NCBI GenBank assembly: GCA_034401795.1
Contig: CM067372.1
Location: forward strand, 39,232,520-39,296,519
Direction: 5' to 3'
DNA from: Chaetoderma sp. LZ-2023a
Lineage: Eukaryota > Mollusca > Caudofoveata > Chaetodermatida > Chaetodermatidae
Length of the DNA stretch: 64,000 nt
How positions within the stretch are numbered: position 1 is the first letter of the stretch; every line of letters starts with the position of its first letter. Positions 50,974 to 62,280 of the stretch are shown here, piece after piece. The translations under genes were made by a program, and so were the position numbers. The notes below the pieces were generated by a model. That model was given only the letters and a program-made list of their open reading frames with translations. It had not been told where the DNA came from and did no database searches.

Positions 50974-51818
50974 AATGGACCTTTCCATTTTTAGCCATGC
51001 CCCGCCCATCTCTAGCTAAGCTCCACCCACACCTCGCCGTGTTGGGATTGATCGATCCCCAACTGCCCTAACTATCAATTTCCTGAAAACTATACAGGGA
51101 AGCTGTTGAGTATTTTGTAACTAATTTGACTGGGTGCTGTTGCTGCGTATGGCAGCAACAGCGCCCAGTCAAATTAGTTTCAAAATATTCAATAGAATAT
51201 TTATTAAATAGTAAAAGCAAACAATTTGTACAAAAACGCATAGACTGTCATCAAATATGCGTTCGTGACGTACTTATCGACATCATTCATGATGTCATTC
51301 ATTATGACGTCATTGTACACATCACGCAGTTCATTATGATGTCATATGATGGGTGGGTACTCTGGAAAGGTGAATTGTTCAAACTCCACTGCAATGTCTT
51401 TGAATAGTCTCAGTAATTCACCTTTCCAGAGTACCTACCCATTATATGATGTCATAATGAACTGCATGATGTGTACAATGACATCATAATGAATGACGTC
51501 ATGAATGATGTCAATAAGTACGTCACGAATGCATATTTGAAGACTGTCTATGCGTTGTTGTACAAATTGTTTGCTTTTACTATTTAATAAATATTCTGTT
51601 GAATATTTTGAAACTAATTTGACTGGGCGCTGTTGCTGCCATAGACAGCAACAGCACCCAGTCAAATTAGTTACAAAATATTCAACAGCTTCCCTGTGTA
51701 GTTTTCAGGAAATTAATAATTAGGGCATTTGGGGGATTGATCAATCCCAACGTGGCGAGGTATGGGTGGAGCTTAGCTATTAATGGGTGGGGCATAGCTA
51801 AAAATGGAAAGGTCCATT
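50974..51818. mobile_element. Complete PAL-1 foldback: 845-bp palindrome
   Basis: Arms 50974-51376 and 51415-51818 mirror each other around a 38-bp spacer. The outer ends are AATGGACCTTTCCATTTTTA and TAAAAATGGAAAGGTCCATT. Each arm contains the tail (GGCGAGGTGTGGGTGGAGC), its own core palindrome (51102-51195, 51594-51687), and inner text rich in GATGTCATTCATTATGACGTC. It is the only full-length copy in the window and shows that the other PAL-1 copies are halves. No transposase. Confidence 0.85.
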
Positions 51819-52074
51819 AGATCTTGTTCACGCTCTCAGTTGCAACGAAACACTTGTCAATCTACAGCTAAAAAGGTCAAAGTTCAAGTTCATTTACTAA
51901 GGAAATAAGAGCAAACAGCCAACTTTATTGCATTAACTTTCAGTTAAGGCCATTGCTTTGAAAATGGTGTTTACGGGAACCCTTTCTATAGCTAAAATTT
52001 CTGCCAAATCTGAGAATATTTCTGATAAATTATGCCATGGAGGGACAAACATACATAGCTTTCTTCCTCTACAG

Positions 52075-52210
52075 ACTGCAGGTAAGCTATCATTCCTATT
52101 CACAGACTCATAGCACGACTGTAGGTAAGCTATCATTCCTATTCACAGACTCATAGCATGACTGCAGGTAAGCTATCATTCCTATTCACAGACTCATATC
52201 ACGACTCTTG
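52075..52210. repeat. 43-bp tandem repeat, 3 units
   Basis: GGTAAGCTATCATTCCTATT, CACAGACTCATAGCACGACT, GTA. Starts at 52081, 52124 and 52167. Confidence 0.9.
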
Positions 52211-52948
52211 GTGAAGTACATCAAAACTCGCTTATTTCTCATTCAGATGCATATTGTTACAGTGCCCATCTCAATGGACGGGAGATTATTAGCGCCTTTT
52301 TTTTTGGGTGGTCATTTTTTTCTCTGACATCTTTATGACTTTTCTAGTTAAATATTTGTAATACTCATTGACTTGTAATTGAAAAGAACAGAAGTACTAA
52401 CTCTTAAGTGTGTAATGTTCATTTCCTGTAAGCTGTGTTGCATTAACATGTATTTATGGTTGGTCTCCTGCTGTCCATCTTGCAATCATATCGCCCCTGT
52501 CAAGCCGCTCATAATGGTGGCTAGCGTGTAAAAACTTGACAAATTATTACCCTCCCTTGGTTATTGAGGTGTTGTTCTATGATGTACTGCAGTAGCTTGC
52601 ACCGTGCAGTTGTATGTTTCCATCAAAGTTACGGCACTCTTTATGATATGTTTGTCAATGTAATGGTGAATGTAAGTTTGTATAGGAATAAAATGTGTGA
52701 CTGATGGAATGTTTATAAGCGTGCAGGAAGGACTTTTTACACGTGCCAGTCCATAACTTCATTAAATAGTGATTACTTTATTAGAATTTTATATTAGGTT
52801 CACATATAAATTATGAAAAAAATCAAATTTGGGATAATTTTCTTTATGATTTATGGCACCGCCTTCTAAGTTGCACTGGTTCACATATGTGCACATTATC
52901 TATATGACTATCAACCATTCTCAACTTCAAGCAACTATGCAGGAAATC
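52211..52948. other. No gene recognised
   Basis: AT-rich spacer; no supported frame, no repeat. Confidence 0.5.
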
Positions 52949-53030
52949 TGTTGAATATTTGGAAACTAATTTGACTGGAACCAGTAGGCATAAACAGCTC
53001 TCAGTCAAATTAGTTTTAAAACCTTCAGCA
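52949..53030. mobile_element. PAL-1 core palindrome
   Basis: TGTTGAATATTTGGAAACTA and TAGTTTTAAAACCTTCAGCA, with the centre GGAACCAGTAGGCATAAACA. Flank CAACTATGCAGGAAATC is the family flank. Confidence 0.55.
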
Positions 53031-53324
53031 GAATTTTCCTTACATCGTAACAGATTTGTTGTTTCTAGTCGGTGAGGAATTCACAAATTACATCCATAGC
53101 AGAGGATCCTGTTCAGAAGAATTTTGCAATTTGGTTCATAATCTTAGTGAAAGTTGCTTTGGTCAGTTGTCAGTCTAGATGTTTTCATATTAAAATGAGC
53201 CATGATAATTGTAATCTACAACCTGTAAGGGTTCAAGACGCAACTGTAACAGCCACATGGCATAAATTCATTACAATAGCACAAAGATTTTGTTTAATAA
53301 TTTGCATTGTAAGCTTTTGCTGCC

Positions 53325-53450
53325 TATCTGCATGCTTGTGCGTATTCATGCGCACATATGTGCGTGCATGCATACATGTGCGCGTATACTGACATGTTTG
53401 CACATGATTGTGTGCATATGTTTATGAGTGTGTGCGTGTTTATCACTTGT
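53325..53450. repeat. TG/CA-rich alternating tract
   Basis: Imperfect TGTGCG, CATGCATACATGTGCGCG, GTGTGTGCGTG. Alternating purine-pyrimidine; possible Z-DNA by composition. Confidence 0.6.
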
Positions 53451-54410
53451 GTTTATGACTGTGTTAACATGTGACTTTACCATATGGTTATTACTCATCT
53501 TTGAGTGATAATTAATGTGTGCTTGACAATGTGTTATCTTCTCTATCTTGATGAGATTGACTGATTATGGGTGTACCATTAGCAGTAGGAGGAGCATTAT
53601 AATGATTTTGAAGTTATAAATGAGGACCTATGGGAAGTGGCCTGTGCTGTATCAGCCCACCTGATGACTAATAGGTGTCATCCCAGTGTGGAGGATTACA
53701 TTATCTTCTATTTTATTGTGTCTGTACCCATTAATTACTGTTCTCTATTTAGGATTGTACTATCTTTGCAATATACGAATGTTTAATATGTATTTAAAAC
53801 AATCACCATTCATTAAGCACCTGTAGTGCATTTCAACATTTAACCTTATCCTCCCTGGAATCACCGTGTCTCCATTTCAGAGCAACAAAACCTATATGCT
53901 GTTATTTGGAACGTGCAGCCTTAATGTAATTTAAAGATGGGCTCTTGTCAAATAAATTTCAATATTATATCAATTATTTTTTACATCATAGTGAACATTC
54001 TCTTCTACCTTATTGGTTTGAAAGGGATGTTGCTGAAGAAGTAACAATTTTACTATAATTATGTAGCATGATGAAAAGGATGGCTATGTAGTACAGCTTG
54101 ATTGGACCACAAGCAAATCTTAGTCCCACATCCATGTTGTACTCGCTGAAGCAAATAAATGGATGACTCCAATGTTGAATTGTGCTATTATCATAGACTG
54201 TTTATTATAGCCACTCATTCCATCCATCATCTAACTTTTCTTTTTTATATGATTATTGAAATGATCTATGTAAATAGATATAAACTGCATATGGTCACCA
54301 TCTTGAACAGCTTTATAAGATTAATAACAGACAAAATGGACCAAGATTCCTACCATTGCACCCACTCATACTGAATGGTGTAGTATTTATGATGGGATCC
54401 GCATAGTGAC
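53451..54410. other. No gene recognised
   Basis: Spacer with no supported gene or repeat. Confidence 0.5.
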
Positions 54411-55070
54411 ATGAAGAAAACTGCAATGAAGACACCTCTGACGAGGACCACTACTTACGGGGCAACTCCAAAGAGCCATAAATGCAATAAGGGCCATGAC
54501 AATTGTAAAGCAACTGTAATGATGAGAAGTGCAACAAGACCCAGCCATGATGAGAAAACATGCAATCAGAGCAAGGACAGGTGCTGTGATGGTAGTTGCA
54601 GTGCTGGCAGCTGTAACAATGGCTACACCACAGCAATGACAACTAATGAGGGCAATTCCAATGAGAATAGCTGCAATTAGGGCAACAGTTATTGCAACTG
54701 CAATGATAGGAGCTACAATGATGGCACCAGCAATAAGGGCAACTGCTAAAATGGCATCTGTAATGAGAGTAGATACCATCGGGACAATTGCAATAAGCAC
54801 AAATAAAACAATGGCAACTACGCTATGAGAAACAGGAGAGGAGCTGCAATGATGGAAACTCCAATAAGGGTAATTCTGATGAGGATAACTGCAAGGATGT
54901 AACTGAGAATGGGTGCAATAAAGGCAACTGCAATGAGGGCAATTGCATTCTGGGAAACTTTAATAATGACATCTGTTATAAGTGATGGCAACTGCAATTG
55001 CAATGCGAGTATCAGCTATAAGGATAGGGGCAATGGTACAATAACAGCCAGTGTAATAGTGTCAATCTTC
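54411..55070. repeat. Degenerate array on GCAACTGCAATGAGGG-like words
   Basis: Variants of GGCAACTGCAATGAGGG recur at multiples of about 9-18 bp with substitutions. The opposite strand yields hydrophobic Ala/Ile/Val frames (for example 54387-54800 -), which I read as translation of the repeat rather than a membrane protein. Confidence 0.65.
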
Positions 55071-55214
55071 TGGCATTTTTGCAGTAGAAGTTCGCAGATA
55101 AATATACAGAATGCTTTTCAAATTGTAGTCTTTTGATGCATACATGGCACAGTGTAATAGTAAAGCCCATTCCGGTGAAGACAGCTGCTGGAACATGTTG
55201 CTTCAATTTCTATG

Positions 55215-55402
55215 GCCATGGTAGCATCATTTCCAAGGAAAGAGAAGACACTTTTTTGAAAATTTACCATTGAATGACTGGCTTGATGACTTTAGCCTGT
55301 CATTTCAATGATAGATTTTAAATTGTCTCACTTGGCTTGGAAGAGGACATTTCTCAAGATGACTACAGAGGTTGCTTTTTGTCAGTGTTGCCATTAAATG
55401 AG
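55215..55402. mobile_element. Decayed PAL-2 copy
   Basis: AAGAGAAGACACTTTTTTGA, AAATTTACCATTGAATGACT, GGCTTGATGACTTTAGCC, TGGAAGAGGACATTTCTCAA, GTGTTGCCATTAAATG. Confidence 0.5.
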
Positions 55403-55512
55403 CAATGATGGTCAGTCTACTATCAAAAGCAGTAATAAACGGATCCAGTAAATAAATGTGCACAAATAGCCTACTGTTCTATATAGATAGACATTGAGTA
55501 TATGCATATAGT

Positions 55513-55689
55513 TTAACCCTACCTACTCAGATGTCAAAATTTTAAATTTTCAAATTAAATCTAATGTTGAATTGATGTTCAGTTTTCAGGAGTATGGTAG
55601 CACCATCGTCCAGCAAAATTGTTTCAAAAGTTTCTGTGCTATTGACAGAATAGAAGCTAGAATATTGACATCAGATTGGTAAGTGTTAA
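55513..55689. mobile_element. PAL-4 MITE, TTAA to TTAA
   Basis: Starts TTAACCCTACCTACTCAGAT with GTCAAAATTTTAAATTTTC and ends GACATCAGATTGGTAAGTG with TTAA. The centre CACCATCGTCCAGCAAAATTG is partly decayed. Confidence 0.6.
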
Positions 55690-56287
55690 ACATGATGATT
55701 CATCCACAGTGTGTCCTAGATCAAAGTGTGTTATCTGTTGCTATCTAATTTCAGAAAATGACTCATCGGCGAGGAATGGAAGAAGAGGTGTAAGACCACG
55801 GCCCAGATACACCTTTACTGGGTCAAGTTAGCCGCTCATTTTATCACATGACTTTATTTCAGTCTGCAATCATAACAACGATAGCGTAATTTAGTAAACC
55901 TTAGTAAAGATCTCTATTGAAGTGGCATAGAGCAACAGTTAGACAAGCAGAAGAGCATCATCTGATTCTCATCAGATAAGCTTAGGTTTTATGGCTAAGC
56001 TAAACTATTAGGCCTAACTTGCCTATTGTTCCTAACCATTATGAACAATAATACTACATTTCAATCAATGCCATAATGCATTTATGCGATTCTAAACCTC
56101 TATTGTCAAGTTTAGAGTTCCTGTTTATTTCATGTTCAGTTTATGTTTAACTGGAGTCGGCGCGTTCAGGTTATATGTTGCAAGTTGACTTGTGATAGTA
56201 CTTAATGTCTGTCTTTCACAGTCAGTGTTTCCACCCTAATAACATACACACTTTATATTCATGATCATAGCAGCTTGTTCCTCCAAG
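55690..56287. other. No gene recognised
   Basis: Spacer without supported features. Confidence 0.5.
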
Positions 56288-56482
56288 GAGAGATCCATTT
56301 TTAGCCTCCTCCCCCCCCCCCCCCCCCCACCCCCAACCACCACTTCTAGCTTAGCTCTGCCCTCATTGAATCTATGTTTGAATCGATTTTAACACATCCT
56401 CCAGAATCTCAATATCAAGGTATTTATACAGGTAAGTTGTTGAATATTTTCCAGTCAAATTAGTTTCAAAATAATCAACAGA
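56288..56482 (-). mobile_element. PAL-1 half element with poly-C expansion
   Basis: Read inverted: AGATCCATTTTTAGCC, then an 18-base C run (56311-56328) where the family has GCCCCGCCC, then CTTCTAGCTTAGCTCTGCCC, GGTATTTATACAGGTAAGTT and the shortened core TGTTGAATATTTTCCAGTCA, AATTAGTTTCAAAATAATCA. Confidence 0.65.
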
Positions 56483-56704
56483 ATATTTATTACTTCGTAA
56501 ATTCACCTAAGACACTTTCGTGATAGACTTTTCGACTTTTATGATGGAGCTTTGTAATTTAGATTGTGGCAAAAGGTAACGTGACAGATGGTATCATTAT
56601 GATGTGTTTGAGATATTTTACTGAACATCACACTGAGGAGGGTCATTACCTGGAGCACATGGAACATTGCAGTCAGGAAATGGTTCGCGATTAACATTAA
56701 TGTT

Positions 56705-57165
56705 ACTTTGTCTTTGCTGCTTCTTCTGGTGATATTATTGTTGGTGGTGTTTGTGTTACTGTTGTTGTTAGTGTGTTTGTTCTGGTGGTGGATGTTGTTG
56801 TGGTGGTGGATGTTGTTATTGTTGTTGTTGATGGTGGTGGTGGTGGTGGTGTTACTGTTGTTGTTAGTGTGTTTGTTCTGGTGGTGGATGTTGTTGTGGT
56901 GGTGGATGTTGTTATTGTTGTTGTTGATGGTGGTGGTGGTGGTGGTGGTGGTGGTGGTGTTTGTGTTACTGTTGTTGTTAGTGTGTTTGTTCTGGTGGTG
57001 GATATTGTTGTGGTGGTGGATGTTGTTATTGTTGTTGTTGATGGTGGTGGTGTTTGTGTTAGTGTGTTTGTTCTGGTGGTGAATGTTGTTGTGGTGGTGG
57101 ATGTTGTTATTGTTGTTGTTGATGGTGGTGGTGGTGTTGTCATCAGTGGTGTTGTTGTTTTTTTG
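56705..57165. repeat. GTT/GGT-rich minisatellite with units of about 75-130 bp
   Basis: Blocks of GTTACTGTTGTTGTTAGTGT, GTTTGTTCTGGTGGTGGATG, TTGTTGTGGTGGTGGATGTT, ATTGTTGTTGTTGATGG and a GGT run repeat about four times with varying GGT length. Frames on both strands are Val/Leu- or Thr/Pro-rich repeat translations. Confidence 0.9.
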
Positions 57166-57279
57166 CTATTGCATCCTGTCTTTTGACCCATTCCTCATGA
57201 GATTCTTCACTGTTACTGGTAACTCATTCATGATGCTTATTTAAAAAAAAAAAATTTAAAAATGATCCTGCAGCAATGA

Positions 57280-57430
57280 CTCATTAAGGCCAAAATTTGG
57301 GTTTTGCAGGGATCTTGAGAAATGTCTATTTGCAGGCCAAGAGAAGATTTTTAATTTTATCACTGGAATTAATGGCTTGATAACTGAGCCAGTCATTACA
57401 GTAGCAAATTGAAGAAAAGTCGTCTTAGCA
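57280..57430. mobile_element. PAL-2 copy, ends degraded
   Basis: CATTAAGGCCAAAATTTGGG, GAAATGTCTATTTGCAGGCC, TTGATAACTGAGCCAGTCAT, then loss of the right arm. Confidence 0.5.
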
Positions 57431-57808
57431 TGAAACTTGGCATACTAAGCAATATATATTTGTCAATATACTAGTTACATTGTACATTATGCATGATGTC
57501 TTACCCCACCCACCCCAATCTTGCAGCCATAGATAACTACATCTAAGTGTATATAACTCCTTCATTATCCATGAGATATGATTCTGGTGTATGTGTTAAT
57601 TAAGGGGCCGATGGTAGGTATGGGTGTGTGTTCTCATTACATCATACTTACCATTAGCAGCAGCCTGTATTCCTGGGGGAGCTGTGATAACTGTCAGTCT
57701 ATCAATAGTTAATTAATCACATTATATCTCTATGTGTATCATACTATACACTACAGCCTGTGAATAAGCTAATATTTCTCCAAAACAAAAATAGAAACAG
57801 TTTATTTA
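57431..57808. other. No gene recognised
   Basis: Spacer; nothing supported. Confidence 0.5.
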
Positions 57809-58036
57809 TTAATCCTTTAACTCTCAAGCTGGTCTAAGACAGCTTCTGCAGTGGTCTTCAGGAATGTCCATTTGCAGACCAAGAGAGGACTATTTTTGAA
57901 AATTTACCACTGGAGTTCCTGGCTCAATAACAGAGCCAGTCATTCCAGCCGTAAATTTTCAAAAACATCTCTTGGTTTGCAAATGGACAATTTCTATGAG
58001 AAAATTTAAATTTTCTTGAATAAATTTGAGGGTTAA
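57809..58036. mobile_element. PAL-2 MITE, TTAA to TTAA
   Basis: Starts TTAATCCTTTAACTCTCAAG and ends AATTTGAGGGTTAA. Arms AATGTCCATTTGCAGACC and GTTTGCAAATGGACAATTT; centre CTCAATAACAGAGCC. Confidence 0.7.
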
Positions 58037-58704
58037 ACATGATCTTTGTATAGGATGCAATAGATCTAATTAGATTTATGTGCGAAGTGACATACTGGCA
58101 GGTATTGACAAACTGATTGATCTAGCGTGCATAATTACCTGATCTAATTAACAAAGGTAGTGATGATCGCTGCATTGTATAATTACATTATGGTCAGTAT
58201 TCTATTGGATCATATTGACATCTGCTGACCACTACTCACTCTGATTTGTTTGGTTATAAATTCTGTTTGTTTATGTTATCGTGGTCAGTTACATAGCTTG
58301 ACCATGTGGATTTCAGATGGATTGTATAAATGGTATGAATTTTGCCTATTATTTTTTATGTACATGTATGTTTAAATATTGTATTAAGATACTAAACTGC
58401 TTCTATATACTAAATAATTGTTGTACCTATATAGCCAGCTACAATCAGGATTAATGTTTTTGCTACATATTTTGAAAATTATTTGACTGCTGCACTAAAT
58501 TTCTTCATTTGAATTATTCATATATAAATATAATGATGATAATTTTTGTACTAGTTACAATTAACAAAGAGTTATTGTGCAATAATATATAATATTTAAA
58601 TTATGTGCTCTTAAAATAAGTGATTTTCTTGAAGCATATTTATATTTTAGAAGTGAAATATTAATTCACTTACAAAGTCATGTGATCTTAAAAAAATCAT
58701 TTGT
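58037..58704. other. No gene; weak PAL-3 remnant at 58462
   Basis: AT-rich spacer. ACATATTTTGAAAATTATTTG at 58464 resembles half a PAL-3 core. Confidence 0.45.
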
Positions 58705-58992
58705 TAAATTTGAACATTACATGCTCTACGAAGACTGGCATCAAATGAAAATCCATTTTACCGGACACATAACTGAGGCTTCATAATGCTTAAATGGTCA
58801 AGCCGGTCAAGAGTGTCCCTTGTAGCATTCTCCAGTAATGTTCATTTGCATGCCAAGAGAAGACTTTTTGAAATTTTTCAACCAAGATGGCAGGCAAGTC
58901 ATTGCATTGTCAAATTTTCAGAACATAGTTTTCTCTTGTTCTGCAAACATTTTAATTTTTTTTCTTGACAAATCTTGACCGTGAAAGGGTTT
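58705..58992. mobile_element. Diverged PAL-2 copy preceded by a repeated flank
   Basis: 58785-58992 keeps TTAAATGGTCAAGCCGGTCA, TGTTCATTTGCATGCCAAGA, GACTTTTTGAAATTTTTC, TTGTTCTGCAAACATTTTAA and CTTGACCGTGAAAGGGTT. The 50 bp upstream (ATGCTCTACGAAGACTGGCA) recur at 59235. Confidence 0.5.
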
Positions 58993-59227
58993 TCCTGTCT
59001 GAAGGCCCATTTGAAACACTTCATACATGTAAATATTCTGCAACTAATTTAACTCTAATCTGTAAATCTATCTTAAGCAGCAAAATGTTCTAGTCAGATT
59101 ACTAACAAAGTATTTAGGGAAGAGAAGAGATCTTACATAATACACTATTATGTTTTATCCGGTCTGGCTGCAGGTAAGGGCTACATTCTGCTATATTTCT
59201 GAAGTAAATCTTGTGGCTATAACTTAA

Positions 59228-59345
59228 GGTATTTAAACATTATATGCTCTACGAAGACCGGCAGCAAATGAAAATCCATTTTAATAGCCTGCCAAGAGTT
59301 TTCCCTGTAGTGTTCTCGAGTAATGTTTGTAAGGTTTGAAAGAAA
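59228..59345. repeat. Direct repeat of the 58710-58830 region
   Basis: ACATTATATGCTCTACGAAG, ACCGGCAGCAAATGAAAATC matches 58716-58760. CCTGTAGTGTTCTCGAGTAATG matches 58818-58842. It is a second, shorter copy of the same unit. Confidence 0.6.
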
Positions 59346-59699
59346 TAAAAAGAAGGCTTGTTTTAATTTGTTTTAACTTTACATGACTCCTGGATTCTCC
59401 ATTGAAATAGTGAACTTTCAGTCACACTATTTGCTTGGCAACCATGAACTTTGTCTGGTGACACTCCGCTTTCCGGGAGCACAGTGAACGATGATGAAAG
59501 TGATTAAAAAACGAAACTGGTTTTCACCCTGGTCTGCAGATAATTAACCTTCTGAGATCATTGTGAAAACTGATTTTGTCCCCTTGTCTTCTGGAGCAGT
59601 GGACACACATTGGAGGTACTTACAAAGGTGCATATCACTCTATGGCACACAGCACTGATATGGAGGTAGGTGTTAACTTTAGCTCTCTAGGCCTACTCA
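59346..59699. other. No gene recognised
   Basis: Spacer; nothing supported. Confidence 0.45.
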
Positions 59700-59836
59700 T
59701 AAAAATTTGTCTGAATGTCCATATGAAGTCTAAGAGAAGAATATTTTTTAAACATTCTTCCATTGATCTGCAAATCGTCATTTCCCAAGAGCATTTTAGA
59801 AGACATTTTCAGCCGATTGAATACATTAAAAGATGA
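59700..59836. mobile_element. PAL-2 fragment
   Basis: GAATGTCCATATGAAGTCTA, AGAGAAGAATATTTTTTAAA, GATCTGCAAATCGTCATTTC, TTTTCAGCCGATTGAATA. The central palindrome is deleted. Confidence 0.45.
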
Positions 59837-59904
59837 AATATCATTGTGAATGATAAGCTAAGCTCTCAACCCATATACTCATGTATTCCGAGATAATAGC
59901 TGTC

Positions 59905-60862
59905 TTTCTACCTATGTCTGCATGGCTACTTGTGTGTCAGTCTGTCTACCTATGTCTGCTTGTCTACTGGTCTGTCTACCTATGTCTGCTTGTCTACTGG
60001 TCTGTCAGTCTGTCTACCTAGGTCTGCTTGTCTACTGGTCTGTCAGCCTGTCTACCTATGTCTGTCAGTCTGTCTACCTTTGTCTGCTCGTCTACTGGTC
60101 TACTTGTGTGTCTACCTATGTCGCCTTGTCTACTGGTCTGTCTACCAATCCTGCCTGTACTGTAACTGGCCTGTCTGCCTATGTCTTCCTGTCTATTGGT
60201 CTGTCTACTTATGTCTGCTTGTCTAGTCGTCTGTCTACCATGTCTGCTCGTCTAGTGGTCTGTCAGGCTGTCTACCTATGTCTGCTTGTTTACTGGTCTG
60301 TCAATCTGCCTATCTATGTCTGCTTGTCTATTGGTCTGGCAGTCTGTCTACCTATGTATGCTTGTCTACTGGTGTATCTACCTATGTCTGCTTGTCTACT
60401 GGTCTGTCTACCTGTGTCTGCCTGTCTACTGGTCTGTCTACCTATGTCTGCTTGTCTAGTGGTCTGTCAGGGTGGCTGATTGTCTACTGGTCTGTCAATC
60501 TGTCTATCTATGTCTGCTTGTCTACTGTCTACCTATGTCTGCTTGTCTACTGGTGTGTACCTATGTTTGCTTGTCTTGTGGTATGTGAGTCTGTCTACCT
60601 ATGTCTGCCTGGCTACTGTTTGTCAATCTGTCAACCTGTCTGCTTATCTACTGGTCTCAGTCTGTCTACCTGTGTATGCTTGTCCACTGTCTGGCAGTCT
60701 CCACCTTTGTCTGCTTGTCTACCTATGTCTGCCTATCTACTGGGCTGTCTAACTATGTCTGCTTGTGTACTGGGCTGTCAGTCTGTCTACCTATATCTGC
60801 TTGTCTACTGGTCTGTCAGTCTGTCTACCTGTGTATGCTTGTCTAATGTCTGTCAGTCTTAT
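59905..60862 (+). repeat. 30-bp CTGTCTACCTATGTCTGCTT minisatellite
   Basis: Units CTGTCTACCTATGTCTGCTT plus GTCTACTGGT with many variants, inserted CTGTCAGT segments and truncations; roughly 30 units. Cys/Leu/Ser-rich frames in three phases are translations of the repeat. Confidence 0.9.
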
Positions 60863-61493
60863 ATACTGAGAGCTGTGGGTAATTTTGCTACCACTAGTTA
60901 GCTAATCCTGTTTATGCGGCGAACACGGGTTAGCCGCATTAACCGTGATTAACTACGATTACCCGTGGTTTTACCCCAGGTGTCTATTTAAAAATTGCAG
61001 GTAACGGCGGGTGTACTGCGGTTAGCCGCATTATCACATCAATTACCCACATTATCTGCCATTAGCCACATTGTTGTTTGGTGCCAGCCAAGATGATTGA
61101 CAGGTGAGGTGATGCCAGGTAGTTGAATCCAAGAGTGGATAATCCATCGCTGTGTCATAATAGAGGGAAACAACAAATCTTGTATCCCCGTCAATGCATT
61201 GGGATGTGAGTGGTGTAAAATAAGCATGCGTTATGCTAATAACCGGATGTGTATAATGCTGTTTAGCAATGGTGAGATTTATTTCTCTCACCCTCAGTGA
61301 TCCAGACTCGTGACGTTTCATGTCGAGGTGTGGACTACTCATCAGAGGGCTTAAATTTAGCAAATGTGGTTGGATTGATACATGTGAGAGTTTGCACACA
61401 ATATACAAATTTTTGGATGTTTGAAGAAAATAAAGTTTAGGAATTGGGTGGAAAGAGAGAACCGGTGATAGTGGTCTGGAAACAGGTGGTGTA
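60863..61493. other. No confident gene; short GGTTAGCCGCATTA repeats
   Basis: At 60905-61080 GGTTAGCCGCATTA occurs twice with related words (ATTAACCGTGATTA, GATTACCCGTGGTT, CATTAGCCACATT), giving a weak tandem texture. A minus frame at 61052-61408 is open for 118 codons but shows no domain. Confidence 0.45.
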
Positions 61494-61863
61494 TTAAGAC
61501 CAGCTTATGGTGTTTGTGTACATGTTGGTTGTCCCACTGTCTGGTTTTGAGACTCCTAAGTAGTCTACAAAGGGTTCAATATCTGGAGTTTCACAGCTAT
61601 AGCGGTATGTAGGTGTGAGATTTCCACTGGTGGAATTTTGTAGCTCAGTGTCCAGATCTTGGAATGAACAATTTATCAATGTGTTGTTGTTGAGATACTC
61701 CTGCTCTATGAAAATTCTGTTGGAAATGGAGGGATGTACGGTTGGAACCACTGGCTTGGCGGTTGTTGTGTAATTATCCTGTAGTGGTTCAATTGGAGTG
61801 ACTGTTGATGGCGGATTTGTGGGTTTCAGTGAAATCGATACTGATGGTTTCGGTTGATGTGTT
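61494..61863 (-). CDS. Possible terminal exon of an unknown extracellular-type protein
   Basis: On the minus strand a pyrimidine-rich stretch, ATTCTTTCCAACTTATAG, ends in a good acceptor AG at 61864. An open frame then runs to a TAA at 61494-61496. The translation is Thr/Pro-rich at first (PTNPPSTVTPIEP, TTTAKP), then has three N-glycosylation sequons (NNT, NCS, NST) and two Cys. That looks like an extracellular linker region but no domain is recognised. A possible AATAAA lies at about 61271. No upstream exon was found. Chance is a real alternative. Confidence 0.25.
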
Positions 61864-62087
61864 CTATAAGTTGGAAAGAATAGGGATTAATGGGGGATTT
61901 GCTGTGTCGAAAGTATTCCAGATATCTAGGTTACATATAGGTGTTGAAAGATCGCTGCTGGAAGTACAGACTGTTGAATATTCTCGTTAATCCTGGAGGA
62001 TGCCCAGGATCGCATTGGTTCTAAGTTGTGTGTTCGTTTCTTATGTTGGACTAGGTCGTCCTTTCTAGTCCTTGTCGCACTGGTATT
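61864..62087. other. No gene recognised
   Basis: Would be intron of the candidate exon if that is real; otherwise spacer. Confidence 0.35.
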
Positions 62088-62215
62088 TATCTACTTGTCT
62101 CTCTGTGTTTCTACTTGTCTGCCTTTTATCAGTAACTATGTATGTCTACTTGTCTGTTTGTTTCAGTGAGTGTGTGTATGTCTACTTGTCTGTTTGTTTT
62201 CAATAAGTCTGTCTA
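62088..62215. repeat. Short CTACTTGTCTG repeats
   Basis: GTATGTCTACTTGTCTGTTT occurs twice (about 62140 and 62176), with two further CTACTTGTCT at 62090 and 62110. Related in wording to the 30-bp array at 59905-60862. Confidence 0.6.
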
Positions 62216-62280
62216 TTTATCTGTCATGTTTTCCATAGGTGCTTATGGCTTAATTTCGACTGTAGTTGTACAGTTAGTGT

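Noticed and set aside
54387-54800. Hydrophobic Ala/Ile/Val minus frame that looks like membrane segments
   Set aside because: It is the translation of a degenerate GCAACTGCAATGAGGG-like array; hydrophobicity follows from the repeat.
59922-60901. Cys/Leu-rich frames of up to 207 codons
   Set aside because: Open in three phases over a 30-bp minisatellite; no signal peptide or domain.
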